This document shows, in pieces, positions 45,883 to 56,975 of a DNA stretch of 64,000 nucleotides. The position numbers were made by a program, and so were the translations under genes. Source of the DNA: Mytilinidion resinicola. Taxonomy: Eukaryota; Ascomycota; Dothideomycetes; Mytilinidiales; Mytilinidiaceae. Numbering within the stretch: the first letter of the stretch is position 1; each line of letters begins with the position of its first letter. The notes below the pieces were generated by a model. That model had not been told where the DNA came from, searched no databases, and saw only the letters and a program-made list of their open reading frames with translations. The stretch covers positions 248,001 through 312,000 of the forward strand of contig NW_022985473.1 of assembly GCF_010093595.1 (NCBI RefSeq), in the 5' to 3' direction.

Positions 45883-46738
45883 ATGGTGGGACAGAAGGAG
45901 TTCGAGATCACCATTACTGGGGTAAGCGTTGCTGGCTCAGGAATGGCGAACATGCTTTAGGCCAATGGCATCGACTACATAATCCGAGAGGATTATCCAA
46001 AGATTGCTCCTCAGGTCGAAACCAGTATCGGACTATTGAGTCACGGAAATCTTTTTTGGATCAGCCTGGTCTGTTAAACTAAGTCATGGCCCTCGCACCA
46101 CCTTTCGACTCTTCTAGCTTCCTGAACAAGCATAAGTTATGCTAAGAGGAGTCCAGGACATAAGGAATGCAAAGATTATTCGAGGAGCAGTAGGTGGATA
46201 GTGCCCGCACCTCTAACGCTGTGCGGACATAGCGAGCCCATATTTGTTCCTCGATCCGCAGATGGTGGTAAAGTTCTTTTCGAAATGAAAGACAAGACAA
46301 AGGTTTTGCCCGAAAAAGGTGTTGCATATCGGACAGTCTATGCCGAGCTGCTGATCACTCTTCGACTTGAAAACGTTGATATTTTTGGCCATCTACACCC
46401 TGGACCTCAGAGAAATAGACCGTGAGGATACTGACATGGACCCTGAGAATATCATAATTGGACAGAGTTCCAGTTCTTGCCCTGGGCGCATCCGATTATC
46501 TGAGGTGGCGGCTCTTCGGGGGTTTCAATCGACACAGGACGTTGGTTCTCGAACAGGTCATGGCTTGTGGCAAAGCGGACGCGCGGACGACATCTCCAGG
46601 GCTCCTGCTCAGTTTAACATTAAAAATTTCGTTCTCTACCATGATGCTGAATAGCCGCATCCTCAAACAAATTTCCATTCACCGAACCCAGGAAATAAGC
46701 CGTGCGAATGTTTTCTGGAAGTGGAGCTTTTAAACCAT
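45883..46738 (+). pseudogene. FAD-dependent monooxygenase relic
   Basis: The start of a PHBH/PaxM-like flavin monooxygenase is legible: MVGQKEFEITITGVSVAGSG (a degraded GxGxxG nucleotide loop), then ANGIDYIIREDYPKIAPQ and ETSIGLLSHGN, which match the family's dinucleotide fold and 'IAPQ-ASIG-PNG' block. An in-frame TAG at 45958..45960 sits where Gln is likely (CAG to TAG). Later pieces in shifting frames, such as VLFEMKDKTKVLPEKGV at about 46.27-46.33 kb, fit the next conserved segment. Beyond 46.4 kb only loose resemblance remains, so the end is a guess. Not functional. Confidence 0.6.
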
Positions 46739-47551
46739 ATGATCACGTTCTCCACGCTCTCCACAGAGCATTCAAACATCGAGGCCTATAGATTACGAGC
46801 TCAGTCCTTGCCTAATTGACGATACAGGTGTTGAATAGGAATTTATCAAGGATGTCCAGCGTCATCACACTATCACATATCCTATTAGCCACGTAGCCAT
46901 TCTCTCAAGCGACAGGAGCAGTTCAGATGGATGAACACCTTCTTAAAAGATGCAGCACTGTCAGAGGAACTGTCAAGAACCCCTTGGCCGGTCGGCAGGT
47001 GCTGCACAGCACCTACGTCTTGTACGCCACCTTCTCTTGTAGCTACCTAGTGTCTATCCATCCTCACCACCACCACCACCACCATCATCATCATCATTCA
47101 TTACAGAGTATACAAGGAGCACAATACCTACGTTGTGTGATAGGGTCCAAGGCAACCCTCACTACTGGAGGAAGAGCCGCCCTTCTTATTTGCCGGTAAT
47201 TCGACGCAACAAGCACCACCGGTTGGATCAACTCAGCGTGGGACGATGGATGGCTCAGGTCTAGGATCCACGGCCGCGAACCACTCGCAACAAGTCTCGG
47301 CATCCATATCCAGTGTTCAACCACGGAACAGTTCTCACGCCAAGATGACCCTGAGATGCGCTCTGATGCGCGCTCTGATGGCAGCAAGAAATAACTCAGC
47401 GTATTTCTGCCCCAATTACCTTCCCACACCACCTTACCGCAGCCCGTCAAGCACGATAGCCCGTCAAGCAGCTCTTCAACTTCCACTTTTCCAAACCAAC
47501 CCAATACCAAACCAATACCAACCAAATAACCAACCAACCATCCTCTACACT
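46739..47551. other. Intergenic region upstream of the repeated-module gene
   Basis: Contains a triplet microsatellite at 47065..47097 and, closer to the gene, a C/A-rich leader (CCAACCAA repeats before 47552). The reading frame of the next gene is open back to 47246, but composition changes at the ATG at 47552. Confidence 0.5.
47065..47097. repeat. (CAC/CAT)n triplet microsatellite
   Basis: Seven CAC units followed by four CAT units, in non-coding sequence. Confidence 0.9.
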
Positions 47552-48340
47552 ATGGCGAACAACATCAACTCTACCAGTCGCCCCCAGGCCACCCTCCGTC
47601 CGGCAGCTACCCAAGCCTACATCCCTCCCTCCGATGCCCCCGTCTACCGTATCCACGCATTCCACTCCCGCTGCAACGAGAAATTCGCCGCTGTCCTCAA
47701 TCAGAGCGTCTTGGATGTCAGTTTCGACGACCTCCGCGAAGAAACACGCCAGAAACTTATCAAGAGATCCATAAAAGAGCTCACACAGGCTCTCCAGGCG
47801 ATGCGGGCCCACCGACAGCAGAAAGCAGAGTCGAACAGCGATGCCCGCTGGGCCGAGCTTGACAAAGAACGAGCTCACCGCGACAAAGTTGGCTGGATAC
47901 AATCCTTCCCAGACAAGGTCGAGCGCCAACAGCTTGAGGAACTGGAACAGCAGCTCAGCCAGCTCCGATTCGATGGGGAGAGTAAGGGCCATCAAGGCAA
48001 GAAGAGACGTCTATGCAGCGACGACGCTTCCAACGACTTCGTCCACGAATTCCACGCTCTCTCGAACAAGAGGTTCGCTGCTGTCCTTCAGCACAGCTTC
48101 GATGAGGTCAAATATGACCTCCCGGAAGACGATCTCTACGAGGCGGACAGGCAGGAGTGCATAATCCAAGCTGTATTGAAGCTCAAAGACAAGCTTAAGA
48201 CTTTGGAGACCCGCCCGTTACACTACATCACCTTACGGCGCCGCACGAAGAAGAAGGACTTCCGCAAGAAGCAGCTTAAAAAGGAGAATCAGGGGGATGA
48301 TCAGCTGGAGAACCACCCATTCATACAGTTGAAAGCCTAA
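47552..48340 (+). CDS. Unrecognised protein with two copies of a ~50-residue module
   Basis: Single exon, 262 residues, family not recognised. The start at 47552 lies in an ACTATGG context; an upstream in-frame ATG at 47246 would add a low-complexity segment. Two internal copies of one module are visible: residues about 34-84 (IHAFHSRCNEKFAAVLNQS, later IKELTQALQAM) and 164-218 (VHEFHALSNKRFAAVLQHS, later VLKLKDKLKTL). The shared pattern is F-H-x3-N-x2-FAAVL-x2-S, an acidic stretch, then an amphipathic helix. The region between copies is a charged coiled-coil-like helix. Basic runs (KKRR at about 150-153 and RRRTKKKDFRKKQLKK near the end) look like nuclear signals. A diverged copy of the module is in the next gene. 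Confidence 0.7.
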   Translation: MANNINSTSRPQATLRPAATQAYIPPSDAPVYRIHAFHSRCNEKFAAVLNQSVLDVSFDDLREETRQKLIKRSIKELTQALQAMRAHRQQKAESNSDARWAELDKERAHRDKVGWIQSFPDKVERQQLEELEQQLSQLRFDGESKGHQGKKRRLCSDDASNDFVHEFHALSNKRFAAVLQHSFDEVKYDLPEDDLYEADRQECIIQAVLKLKDKLKTLETRPLHYITLRRRTKKKDFRKKQLKKENQGDDQLENHPFIQLKA

Positions 48341-49165
48341 ACCGGGACCGGGAGAATGAAGCCGAGGGCGGATACCAACAGAAGAGCCAACGCACTGGTT
48401 GGGCGTCTGAGGGGACGATGAGCTTGGGGGGAAATTCGAGGACTGTGAGCCTGGCTGGATCGCAGCAGCTCGTTGAATGAAGGCCGCTCTAGGGGATTTC
48501 TTACTGGCTACTTAGCGGCGTCTTTCAGGATTGAATGTAGTGGTACGTGCATACAAGAGCGTTGGTCGTCATAGCTGTTCTGAGGGGGTTTTCACCAGCG
48601 TGGGCTGGTTTCCCCCTTTTTGGAAACATGTGGTCTATAGGTAGCCTCTGCGTGGTCCCTCATGGGAGCTAGTATTAGCGTGAGCATTATATCTATCTAT
48701 CGACACACGAAAGTCCAGGCGAATGAATCTGATGACCTTCATGTGACTGCCAGTGGTTGACGACCAAGTGGCGCTGTCGGAAGTGCCCTGTAGTAAGATG
48801 GAAATCACAATAGGTATGTCTAGTTTCCGAGGCGTAAAGCGCGAGGTCAGAAAGCAAGATCGTGTAAGAAATTTATGACGCCGTCGGACGTGCCTTAGCA
48901 GAGCACGAATATGAAGACGAGCTGTACAACTCAGGACTCAAGATAGGTCTTCTGGCATTCAGGGAACATTTTTCGTTTCAAAGCGCCATTTCCTAACGCG
49001 CGTATCCAACCATGGTTCACACTTCCCAAAACAGAACCTGCCACGCTCCCACTCCGCCAAAGCTATATACACTTTGCCCGCAATCCTCCACAACTCAGCC
49101 TCGTAGCCCATCAACTAGACCCCAATCCAACCTCAATCTCCTTCGCCTCCACCTCCACCGCAGAG
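48341..49165. other. Intergenic region
   Basis: About 0.8 kb between the two module-bearing genes. No additional gene seen. Confidence 0.5.
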
Positions 49166-50177
49166 ATGGAACCCATGTTCAATCTAGTCTTCGGCGCGCC
49201 CCTCACCGACGCCGAACGCACCGCTCAATCTGCCCAGACTGCCCTCCGCAACCGCCAATCTGCCCACCGCGCCCAATGGCGTAAATTCAACGCCGATGCC
49301 CGAAAAGACTTTGACATCATCCTCGCTAGGAGCGACCTCGGCTCAGACGTTGAATATGAGCGGGAATATATCATCGCACTCTCGCACTCTACGCTTGAGC
49401 GCGATCTGGCGGAGTTGCATTTTCACGCTGTCAAGACGATGGGGTGGGGGAATAGGCGGAGAGGAGGGCAGGGTGGAGGGGAAGGAGAATGAGGAGAAAG
49501 GGGAGAGGGAAGCGCTGAAGCGGTCGCGGAAGGCGGTGGAGGATGCAGAGAGGTACGTTGAAGAGGCGCGGAGGAGGCTGGATGAGGCGTTGGCGAAACT
49601 TCAGCGGGCGAAGGAGTTTGGGCTTATATCGGAGGAGGAGTATTTGGCTACGATTTCAGCGAAAGATGAACAGGGGGACGTTGAGAAGGAGGGGCCGAGT
49701 AATGAAGATAGTGGCGTGAAAGAGGAGCTGGTTAATGTGAGGGATGATGGATATCGGATATTCGGCCTTCAAGCCAAATTGCAAGAGGAGCACCATCTTC
49801 ATTGTAGGTGGGTAATAGGAGCAAGGATGGACGAAACGATGGCTAAGATATCTGAAAAAAGAAAGGAGAGAACATTTCATAACTTTAATACTGAAACTCA
49901 CGATGAGACTCAAGACGACTTAAATTGTAGATATTGTATATTGACTGTAAGTAAGTTTACTGAGCATCCAGGCTCGGCTCCTAAGGTATCACATAGCGCT
50001 ATCGCTAAGAACGAGGCCTTTGGCTTTGGTTTTTCTGGAAGTGCGTATATATTCGAGGCCGTAACGAAAACGCTTTCATCCATCATCTGGGACGAACAAA
50101 ACCCTCGACATCGATGTTGTTACTCCATGCATTTTCCACCGCGGTGTATGCCTAAGAAAGATATACTCTGGTTCTGA
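49166..50177 (+). CDS. Unrecognised coiled-coil protein with one diverged module copy; frame change
   Basis: Not recognised. Frame 1 runs from 49166 (MEPMFNLVFGAPLTDAERTA) and contains WRKFNADARKDFDIILARS plus the acidic stretch and helix, matching the module of the preceding gene. It ends at 49492 in Gly/Arg low complexity. A second frame, open from 49296 to 50177, carries the obvious continuation: a long charged coiled coil (REALKRSRKAVEDAERYVEE, then RRRLDEALAKLQRAKEFGL). The shift falls in G-rich runs at about 49441-49475. The only in-phase GT-AG pair there gives a 28-bp intron (49444..49471), too short for this genome, so a one- or two-base indel (real or error) is more likely. The true C-terminus is unclear. 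A GTGAGG donor near 49737 could start an intron. Confidence 0.5.
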
Positions 50178-50201
50178 ATCAGACACGACCAGACTGAGTG
50201 C

Positions 50202-50716
50202 CTAGACAGGAGGGTACCCAGCAGCAGGTTCTGGATTCCACCAAGCAATCCAAGCGACGATGAAGATCAGCAATCCCATCGTGATCCACAACGCACTCAA
50301 CACGGTTCCGGGCATACCCACGAAGTATCTGCCAATGAACCCCACGTGGATCAAGAAGGTAATCGCGAGGAAAGCGTCGAAATGCCACTTGCTCCAGACG
50401 ATGCCGCAGACTTCCTCGAGCCGGTCATCTCCCCAATGAGATGGAGGGAGTAGGCTACGAAGAAGAAGAACAGGATGCCCAGAAGGATTGATGGGATGAT
50501 TGAGGGACCCATTCCATGAGAAAGAGTGATGAAGACAGAGTTGGCAGTGCGGGTGAGGAGAATCCCAAGCATGCAGATTCGACGTAGCATGGCCTCGCGA
50601 TTCGAGACGAATGGGTTGAAGCTGGCTACTCCTAGTCCGGGCCGGCAAGTGCGCATGTTGGGGCAACTGCGTTTGGTACCGCGGGGAGGTAGCTCTGTTC
50701 TGTTATAGGTACTCAT
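50202..50716 (-). pseudogene. MARVEL-like four-helix membrane protein, one-base frameshift
   Basis: Small membrane protein of about 170 residues. First half (from 50716): a basic N-terminus, then helix RICMLGILLTRTANSVFITL and helix IIPSILLGILFFFFVAYSLH LIGE. Second half in another frame (to 50202): DRLEEVCGIVWSKWHFDAFL, with helices AITFLIHVGFIGRYF and VLSALWITMGLLIFIVAWIA. The fungal family reads LIGE-x-DRLE across the junction, so one base has been lost in the G/C run at about 50424-50434. All four helices and the conserved WSKWHFD are otherwise intact, so the change is very recent or a base error. Role in fungi is unknown; MARVEL proteins act in membrane domains and trafficking. Confidence 0.65.
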
Positions 50717-53700
50717 ATTGTCGGGCGCTTGAAATGAATGTCAACGGTGTGCACTTTAGGAAAGGTGTTGGATCAAAACTGAGTGGACGTCGAGTAACCA
50801 CAGCGTTATGCAGCGACTCCTCAACAGATATGGGAGCTCAAACGTTCTCGGAGAGTATGATCGGCAATATATGTGGTGATGAGAGAGGCTTTTATGGGCC
50901 ACAGCGGAAAAGCTTGGGAATGATATTTTACGTGTGAAATAACGGTTCGAGGTGGTGCCAGCAATGGGAATGAGAAATCCCAAGATCCTCAAGGACTGAC
51001 GGATATTTGACTCTTAGGCACACTTCCAAGCTGTCTTCGCCGCAGTGGCACGACTTCTAGGAATCTATAAATGTACATACCTACTGTACGGCGTAATTCA
51101 GGATGAGGCTGTGAGTCAATAGATATTGGGGCCAAAACAGCACCGGCAGATACGGCCGTTCCAAAGTGATAAACGGACCAACCAGAGAGAAAGAGAACTA
51201 GCTTCGTCGTGTGGGAGCTTTGGGATTTTGAAAGGAAGAGGCGAAGCAAAAGTTCTGAAACCTCACGTGCTTGGCAAGGCCTACGAGCCGGAGCATCTAA
51301 GCTAGACGAAGACATAACCGAGATGCCTATAAAATCTGCAAGTCATACCTGGTATCGAGCACCGCTCTTGATGGCTGATGAGGAAGTTATTAGAGCGTTC
51401 AGCATCACGTGATAGAAACTGTATCACGTGAGAAAGCAGTGCCACGTGATGTTGGAAGTAGCCGTGATACCTTTGTATCTGATCAGTGATCTCCTTCGGC
51501 GTTAGCGCGAATCGAAATCTGGATGGGACAATGTATGGCTTGTGTAACATCTGCTTTATATCAGCGCGTCATTACATGGGGTCGCTGCTTTCTACGGCTC
51601 GCTCAAACCCGCTCTCCTTCCCCTCTCCATATCTCCGAGCAGAGTGATGCGCTGTCAGTCAAGATTGTCATCAAGCAGCTAATCTTTTGTGTTTCCCGAT
51701 CATGCCGGATGTCTCGTGAAGGTTTGGCCCTCGACTATCGTAACAAGGCGGCCTCTCAAGACGCAGCAAGGGCGAGACCTGGTGAGCGGGACCCGGGGAC
51801 TGCCAGCGAACCGTAGCGATGTGACAATGCCTCCAGCGCGCAGGAACCCCCACGTCTTGTCTGCATATACATTTACCAAGTCGCGCGGGAGACGCGAGTG
51901 AATCGGAGGACTGCCAGGACAGGGCGCGGGTTGGCGTGAGCTGAGCATGCTTGGCTCCGGTTCTGCGGAGGGGTTCATGCGCCGCCAGCGTCATATTGTG
52001 GAAGAGTGGGGACATTGAAGCATGACATCTCGTAGCGTGCATGGAGCACGCAGGGAGCTGCAGCACCCGCAGGAGACGTGGTGTGAGTGGTGAGCAGCGA
52101 AGGGAAACTACTCCGCGAACAGAGTGCAGTGAGGGGAAGACGCATGAGAGACGAATGGGGTCCCGAGGATCCCGACATGCGGCTTTCTGTGCATTTTCTG
52201 GGGAGGCAGCTGCATCGAAGCCCAGAATTAGCTACGTCTTCGAACGAGTGCGCTGGAGGCCTTGCACGACTGTGGCTGGCTGTTTGCGGGGTTGTGCTCG
52301 CGGTACGGGCCGAGGGAATGAGACGTCGTTGATGATGAGGTATCGCGATGAAGCGTGAGAGTGGTTCGTTTGCCGTTCAGTGCTTGTTGCGGCCCGCTAG
52401 CAGCACTAGATGGGCTGAGGCGGTCACAAAACACCATGTTGGACAGAGTGGTGATGATATTGCCAGAACAGGATCCTCTCTCCGGCCAAGACGGGGCGAC
52501 AAGGAGCGGGGTCGGTCAGCCAGCCGCCCGGCATTTCCTCTCGCGGGCATTGGAGGGGCGATTGTATGCACGCAATGCTGCGGCTGGGGCCACAATGCCG
52601 ACATGGAGAGCGGGCTGGAGGCTGTGGGCGTGGGTTGGATGCGGCATGAGAGAAAAAGTCTGGAGAGGCCTCGGGACGAGCACTCCGGCAGCAATCTGGA
52701 GCGGCAGCGTCGGCTGGTGCACCTCACGACCTGCAACATGGCTAGAACGGGGTATTAAAGTTGTTGTCTTGTCAAATATCAATCACTGTAAATAACATCA
52801 GTTAGGCAAGCAGTAGATAAGCGCTGAAACGGTGTATTTGGCGCCTGCGCGACGGCAGGCTCAACAACATCGCTCCTTCCATGTCCTGCTAGCCTCAAAT
52901 TCGATTCTAACTGGCGTTAGTATCCTGTCGAAATCCTGCCAATGACCTGTCAAGAGCATGCCACCAGTCTGCCTCCTTTAAATTATCTCCAACAGTGAGT
53001 ATGTAGCATGTTGAGTTCGCAGGCCATGTTTAAATTTCACAAGCGGCTGACAAAGCATCAGCAGAGAGTTCTAGCCATGTTCTAAATCCTAGGAAACACC
53101 GTAAGGAAAACACCACCAGCAACACCGTCCTCTCCTCGCATGCCGGGCAGCTTCGGGTTGCCCAATCCGCCCAGCTGCTCAGGTACATTCAGGTACAGGC
53201 GTGCCGTCGAATCACGGTCCAGAGCAGGCGTCTCCCGACAAAGGCGACGTCGCCCACGGCATCCCTTTGACGTCGACGCGCGCAGCACCAAGCCATGCCC
53301 CAAGGCCATCACGGGACGCGCACTGGGAGGGCAGCGTGCTCGCGCTGCCGTGGCCGATTCGAGTCGCTTCGTCCCTCGCTCGTGGTCGACTACGGCCTCA
53401 ATCGGCGCGGTTATCGGAGTGCTGCTTCGAGTCACCCAGCTGTTCACCACCCACCACTTGGCTCCACTGGCGCTTCACGACTCCTTTGGCGCTGGACTCC
53501 TCTGATGCTACTTAAGCCTACCGCGGCCCTGCCCGACACGCCTGCTCCGTTTGCCTCCTTTCCTCTTGCCCTGGCCTGTCTTCGCCCTCTTTGTGCCGAT
53601 TCAACCGCCGTGGCCGCAGTCAGCTGGCCACCCGTCGCCGTATTCACCACTCTGCCACGCTGCTCACGCCGCATCCCACGCGGCACCTGGGCCATCGGGA

Positions 53701-54543
53701 GAGCACCTCCAGAGCAGGGCCTCGAAGTCACCGATCCGGCGGCGTGCTGGCCAATTGACGCACGCACCGAGATTTTCCCCACGCTGCACGCCAATACCTT
53801 ACCCCAGACTCGACATCTCGCTCTGTGACACCAGCCCAGAACAACGTCCATTGCCTCGCCTGCGAGCATTGCCCGCGGTCGTGGCGTCTCCAGGCGCCTG
53901 GAAGCCCTTCTCTGCCCGCTCTTATTACCCCCTCGTGTGCCCTGCTGCCGTGAACGGTCAGGCCGGCCGCGTTATCACCTCACGACATCCGCCGTGCCCT
54001 TCCTCACCGATCAACGCCTCCACGTTTTGGGGATGAACTTCAAGAACAACACCTCTCACTGGCCCGTAGGACAAGAGCCCATCAACGGCTGAAACCGGCT
54101 CCGCAGCCCGCCCCAGATTTTAGCTCTGAGCCTCGCTGTGCATCACGTTGCTTCTTCTGGCCGACGACATCGCAGTCGATACGCTTGCTTATTCCGCGGT
54201 TCCTCGTGCTCCCCTGACCTCAGGATCCGTCAGCCTGCTGCCACCCGTCGCCTCGCAGGTACTCACGACCTCCACGGGGCTCGCTCGTCATCCGGGAAAC
54301 TCTATTCTTATCGTCTGCACGTAATGGAGTCTTCCATGACCTTGCTCAGTGCTCACATCCAATTTCTTGTATGTACCTTTCGTTAGTCCCCGCCCACTGT
54401 CATGCAATGCTTAGTAGCGTTATTACCCTCGCATCGCATGGTGCACCCCCAGCCGTGCATGCATGGCGTCCCGTAGGGCTGTTTTATATCTCGCCTCCCC
54501 ACAAAACTTTTCGCCTTTTATTTTTTTTCTCTTAGCTAACACC
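50717..54543. other. Long gene-poor interval
   Basis: About 3.8 kb with no supported gene. From about 51.9 kb it is GC-rich, with many overlapping frames on both strands (for example 53295-53869) of Arg/Pro/Ala-rich, motif-free sequence. It contains a cluster of three CACGTG sites near 51.4 kb and ends in the pyrimidine-rich promoter of the ACT-domain gene. A non-coding RNA or long 5' leader cannot be excluded. Confidence 0.5.
51405..51449. promoter_or_regulatory. Cluster of three CACGTG E-boxes
   Basis: CACGTG at 51406..51411, 51425..51430 and 51443..51448, the first and second as TCACGTGA. Spacings of 19 and 18 bp place them on nearly the same face of the helix. E-boxes of this kind bind bHLH factors (Cbf1-like, SREBP-like). 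The nearest gene starts are distant (50716 minus, 54544 plus), so the target is uncertain. Confidence 0.5.
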
Positions 54544-55745
54544 ATGCTCAACGTCAAGGATACCCAGTTGGCCCTGATCCACATCCCTCTGTCGCTTTAT
54601 GCAAACTTCCTCCAGGCCATTCTGCAACTGCTGCTTCCTAATGAAGGCCGAACTGATTTTGCCTCCTCCAACGGAGCAGTGCGGGCCCCTCGGGGATGGC
54701 CGTACGAGCATCCTTTTGTCAACATCTCAATCACTCATATTGAGTGCTCGATAGTGTGTTCTCGAACTCTCGCCCGTGAGCTGTTTGCTCCTGTACGAGA
54801 CAGCCTCGATGCAGCGGCGAGAAGCCAAGTGTCTATTACCAACGAAGACTCCATCGTCATGCAAGTTGACGGCGAAGGACTTGATGCCGGACAGCGAGTC
54901 CTTGAGCTCACCAGTCCACTCGCACTGGCTGGAATGTAGGTTGTCTCAATGAAGTCTCGAGACATTCAATCCTAACAAGCAACAGTTCCATATTCTTCAT
55001 TACCACCTACTTTTCCGACTACATCCTCGTGCCTCTGCGGTGCAGAGGACAGGTTGTGCATGCCCTCGAAGAGCGTGGGTTTGCTTTCGAGCAGCACACT
55101 TCGACCTACGTCAATCCCTCCCACGGGCGGAACCACTCGTCCACTTCCTCGTTCGAAACTCAATCGCCAGGCACCCCACCCCCGGCCACCATCTCTGAGC
55201 TTCAAACCCGCACATTTGCGACGCTCAAACGGCGCAACATCGTCCCTACCGTCAATCCGAGTCTTCGGCTGATCCAATGCGCGGGTCGCAAAGACCCATC
55301 ACGGACAGGCAACTCGAACGGCAACCGAAACTCGACGACCAGCGCAGCTGACGACGCGCTGCACCTAGGCCTCGTAAAATGCCTCATAACACCGCCGTGC
55401 CCGAGATTCCTGTCACTCACGCTCACGGACACCGAACCTGCATCCCTGCTCCTCGATCATACGCTCCTCCCGAACTTCGCGCAAGACGTCCTACTAGGCT
55501 CTAAAGACGACTTCCTTATTCCGATCACGCTGGACCTGCGCGAGCTTCCTCTCGAAAGCACTGGCATCGTGTGCGGTGTGGCAGGGCGCCTAGTTGGCGG
55601 CACAGCCCAGGGTGCTCTCGAGAACTCTGTCGAGATGAGCTACCTCAGCACCGCACGCGCAGGAACCGTCATGGTTGGCGAAGACGAGCTCCATCGAGCG
55701 CTAGCCGCGCTGCGGGGTACAGAGAACGGCGTCGTACCCGATTAA
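54544..55745 (+). CDS. CASTOR/GATS-like ACT-domain protein
   Basis: Cytosolic ACT-domain protein related to the CASTOR arginine sensors of animal TORC1. Exons 54544..54935 and 54986..55745 give 383 residues. The first ACT unit has LALIHIPLSLYANFLQAILQ. The second ACT unit is formed across the intron (ELTSPLALAG joined to ISIFFITTYFSDYILVPLR), followed by VVHALEERGFAFE. A Ser/Pro/Asn-rich linker separates the later ACT-like strands FLSLTLTDTEPASLLLDHTL and FLIPITLDLRELPLESTGIV CGVAGRL. The start at 54544 has an ACACCATG context; an in-frame ATG at 54463 would add 27 residues. Whether the fungal protein binds arginine or acts on TORC1 is not shown by sequence. Confidence 0.82.
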
Positions 55746-56975
55746 CTTTAGGGCTAAGCGACGAGTGCGGCGATCTGATCAATGATGGGGACCGTCGTGG
55801 CCGCACAGCGATGGGTAGCCGCATGAAGCTGCGGTCAGGTGAGGGTCGAAAGTGCTCGCGTACAACCACAACCTCACCGATCAGAAACGCCAGACCAGGG
55901 GGCCTGCCCCTCATATGCAAGCAGGCAACAGGCAGTCCACTTTGGACAAGCCTTGCCTTCTTCAATATTGAGTGGTGGGGGGATGTCAGATTCTGGACTA
56001 CCTGAGAATCTCTTAGTCGGCGTGGGAGGTGCGTCAGCCGGCAAAAGTCACCATTTCGATATCAGGCTGGAGCCCTAGGCACACTTTTCCGGTTTCGGCT
56101 CATCGCACATCCAAGCCGAGCGACGTTTGTCTTCATCAGCAGGGTTTCCTCACCGGTCGGGACACGGATATTGCATGCGGTGCCGTTGGTGGCGTTCCTC
56201 GTGCCTTGCGATCCGATCGACTTCCAGCCTATCACGCCTCTTTATCCTTCTACGACTTGTCACTTTTCCTCGCATGCATCGGCGTATTGTTGACGTTGCC
56301 CTTACCTTTTCGAGACGCCGTGTCTCTATTTCCACTTCTGCTCATCTCCACCAAACACACGTCCTCTTTCTCTCTCTCAAAACTCGCATCGCGCGCGTAT
56401 TTATTTTTAGGTCTCGGACGCCGGAAAACAGTCTCACCATCATGTCTCTTATTTCTTAGTCGTGTTGTCTGGTCACATTACATGAACGATGCCACGCCGT
56501 CACGAGAAACGAAGGGCAATTAAGGAGGGCATGGCACTCACACGGCAGCATTGGGACTGGGGACATCAAAAAAAGTTGAAACTTGATGCATATACTTGGT
56601 TCGGGTTATTCGATAGTGGTGTAAGATAAATTAGGAACACCATCTACGTCTCTACCTTGACCACATCTTTTAAGACAAAGTCTTGTGATTAATTAGACGC
56701 GAATATTGATATTGTCTTAGGCGGTGGCAGATAAGTGTACCCAGAACGACACGCGTGTCCCATTTAGCGCCGGACTCCATCGAGAGCATAATCGAAGCCC
56801 CACGTTAAATTGCCGAAAGGTAGTAAAGATTTTTTTGTCCTATGACTTGACTATACTATCATTCTATAAATTCCAGCACATGACAATGACGTCAGCCCCC
56901 CCGGAGCCAACGGCGGCAATCTCATAAATCGATACTGGCCAGCCAATCTCCATACCCGTAAATCAGATTTGTTTA
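55746..56975. other. Convergent intergenic region
   Basis: About 1.2 kb between the stop codons of the ACT-domain gene and WDR83. The frame at 56029-56523 (plus) is Ser/Leu/Arg-rich and lies in a pyrimidine-rich tract without motifs, so it is not called. Confidence 0.5.

Noticed and set aside
47246..47551. Upstream ATG extending the module protein by 102 residues
   Set aside because: The added sequence is low-complexity with different composition. The ATG at 47552 follows a C/A-rich leader typical of 5' untranslated regions.
49444..49471. 28-bp intron joining module and coiled-coil frames
   Set aside because: The only in-phase GT-AG pair, but much shorter than any other intron in the window (42 bp or more).
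53295..53869. Plus and minus frames of 140-177 codons
   Set aside because: Same reason: mutually overlapping, compositionally biased, no domain or splice support.
56029..56523. Plus-strand frame of 164 codons
   Set aside because: Pyrimidine-rich tract with no motif, lying between two convergent gene ends.
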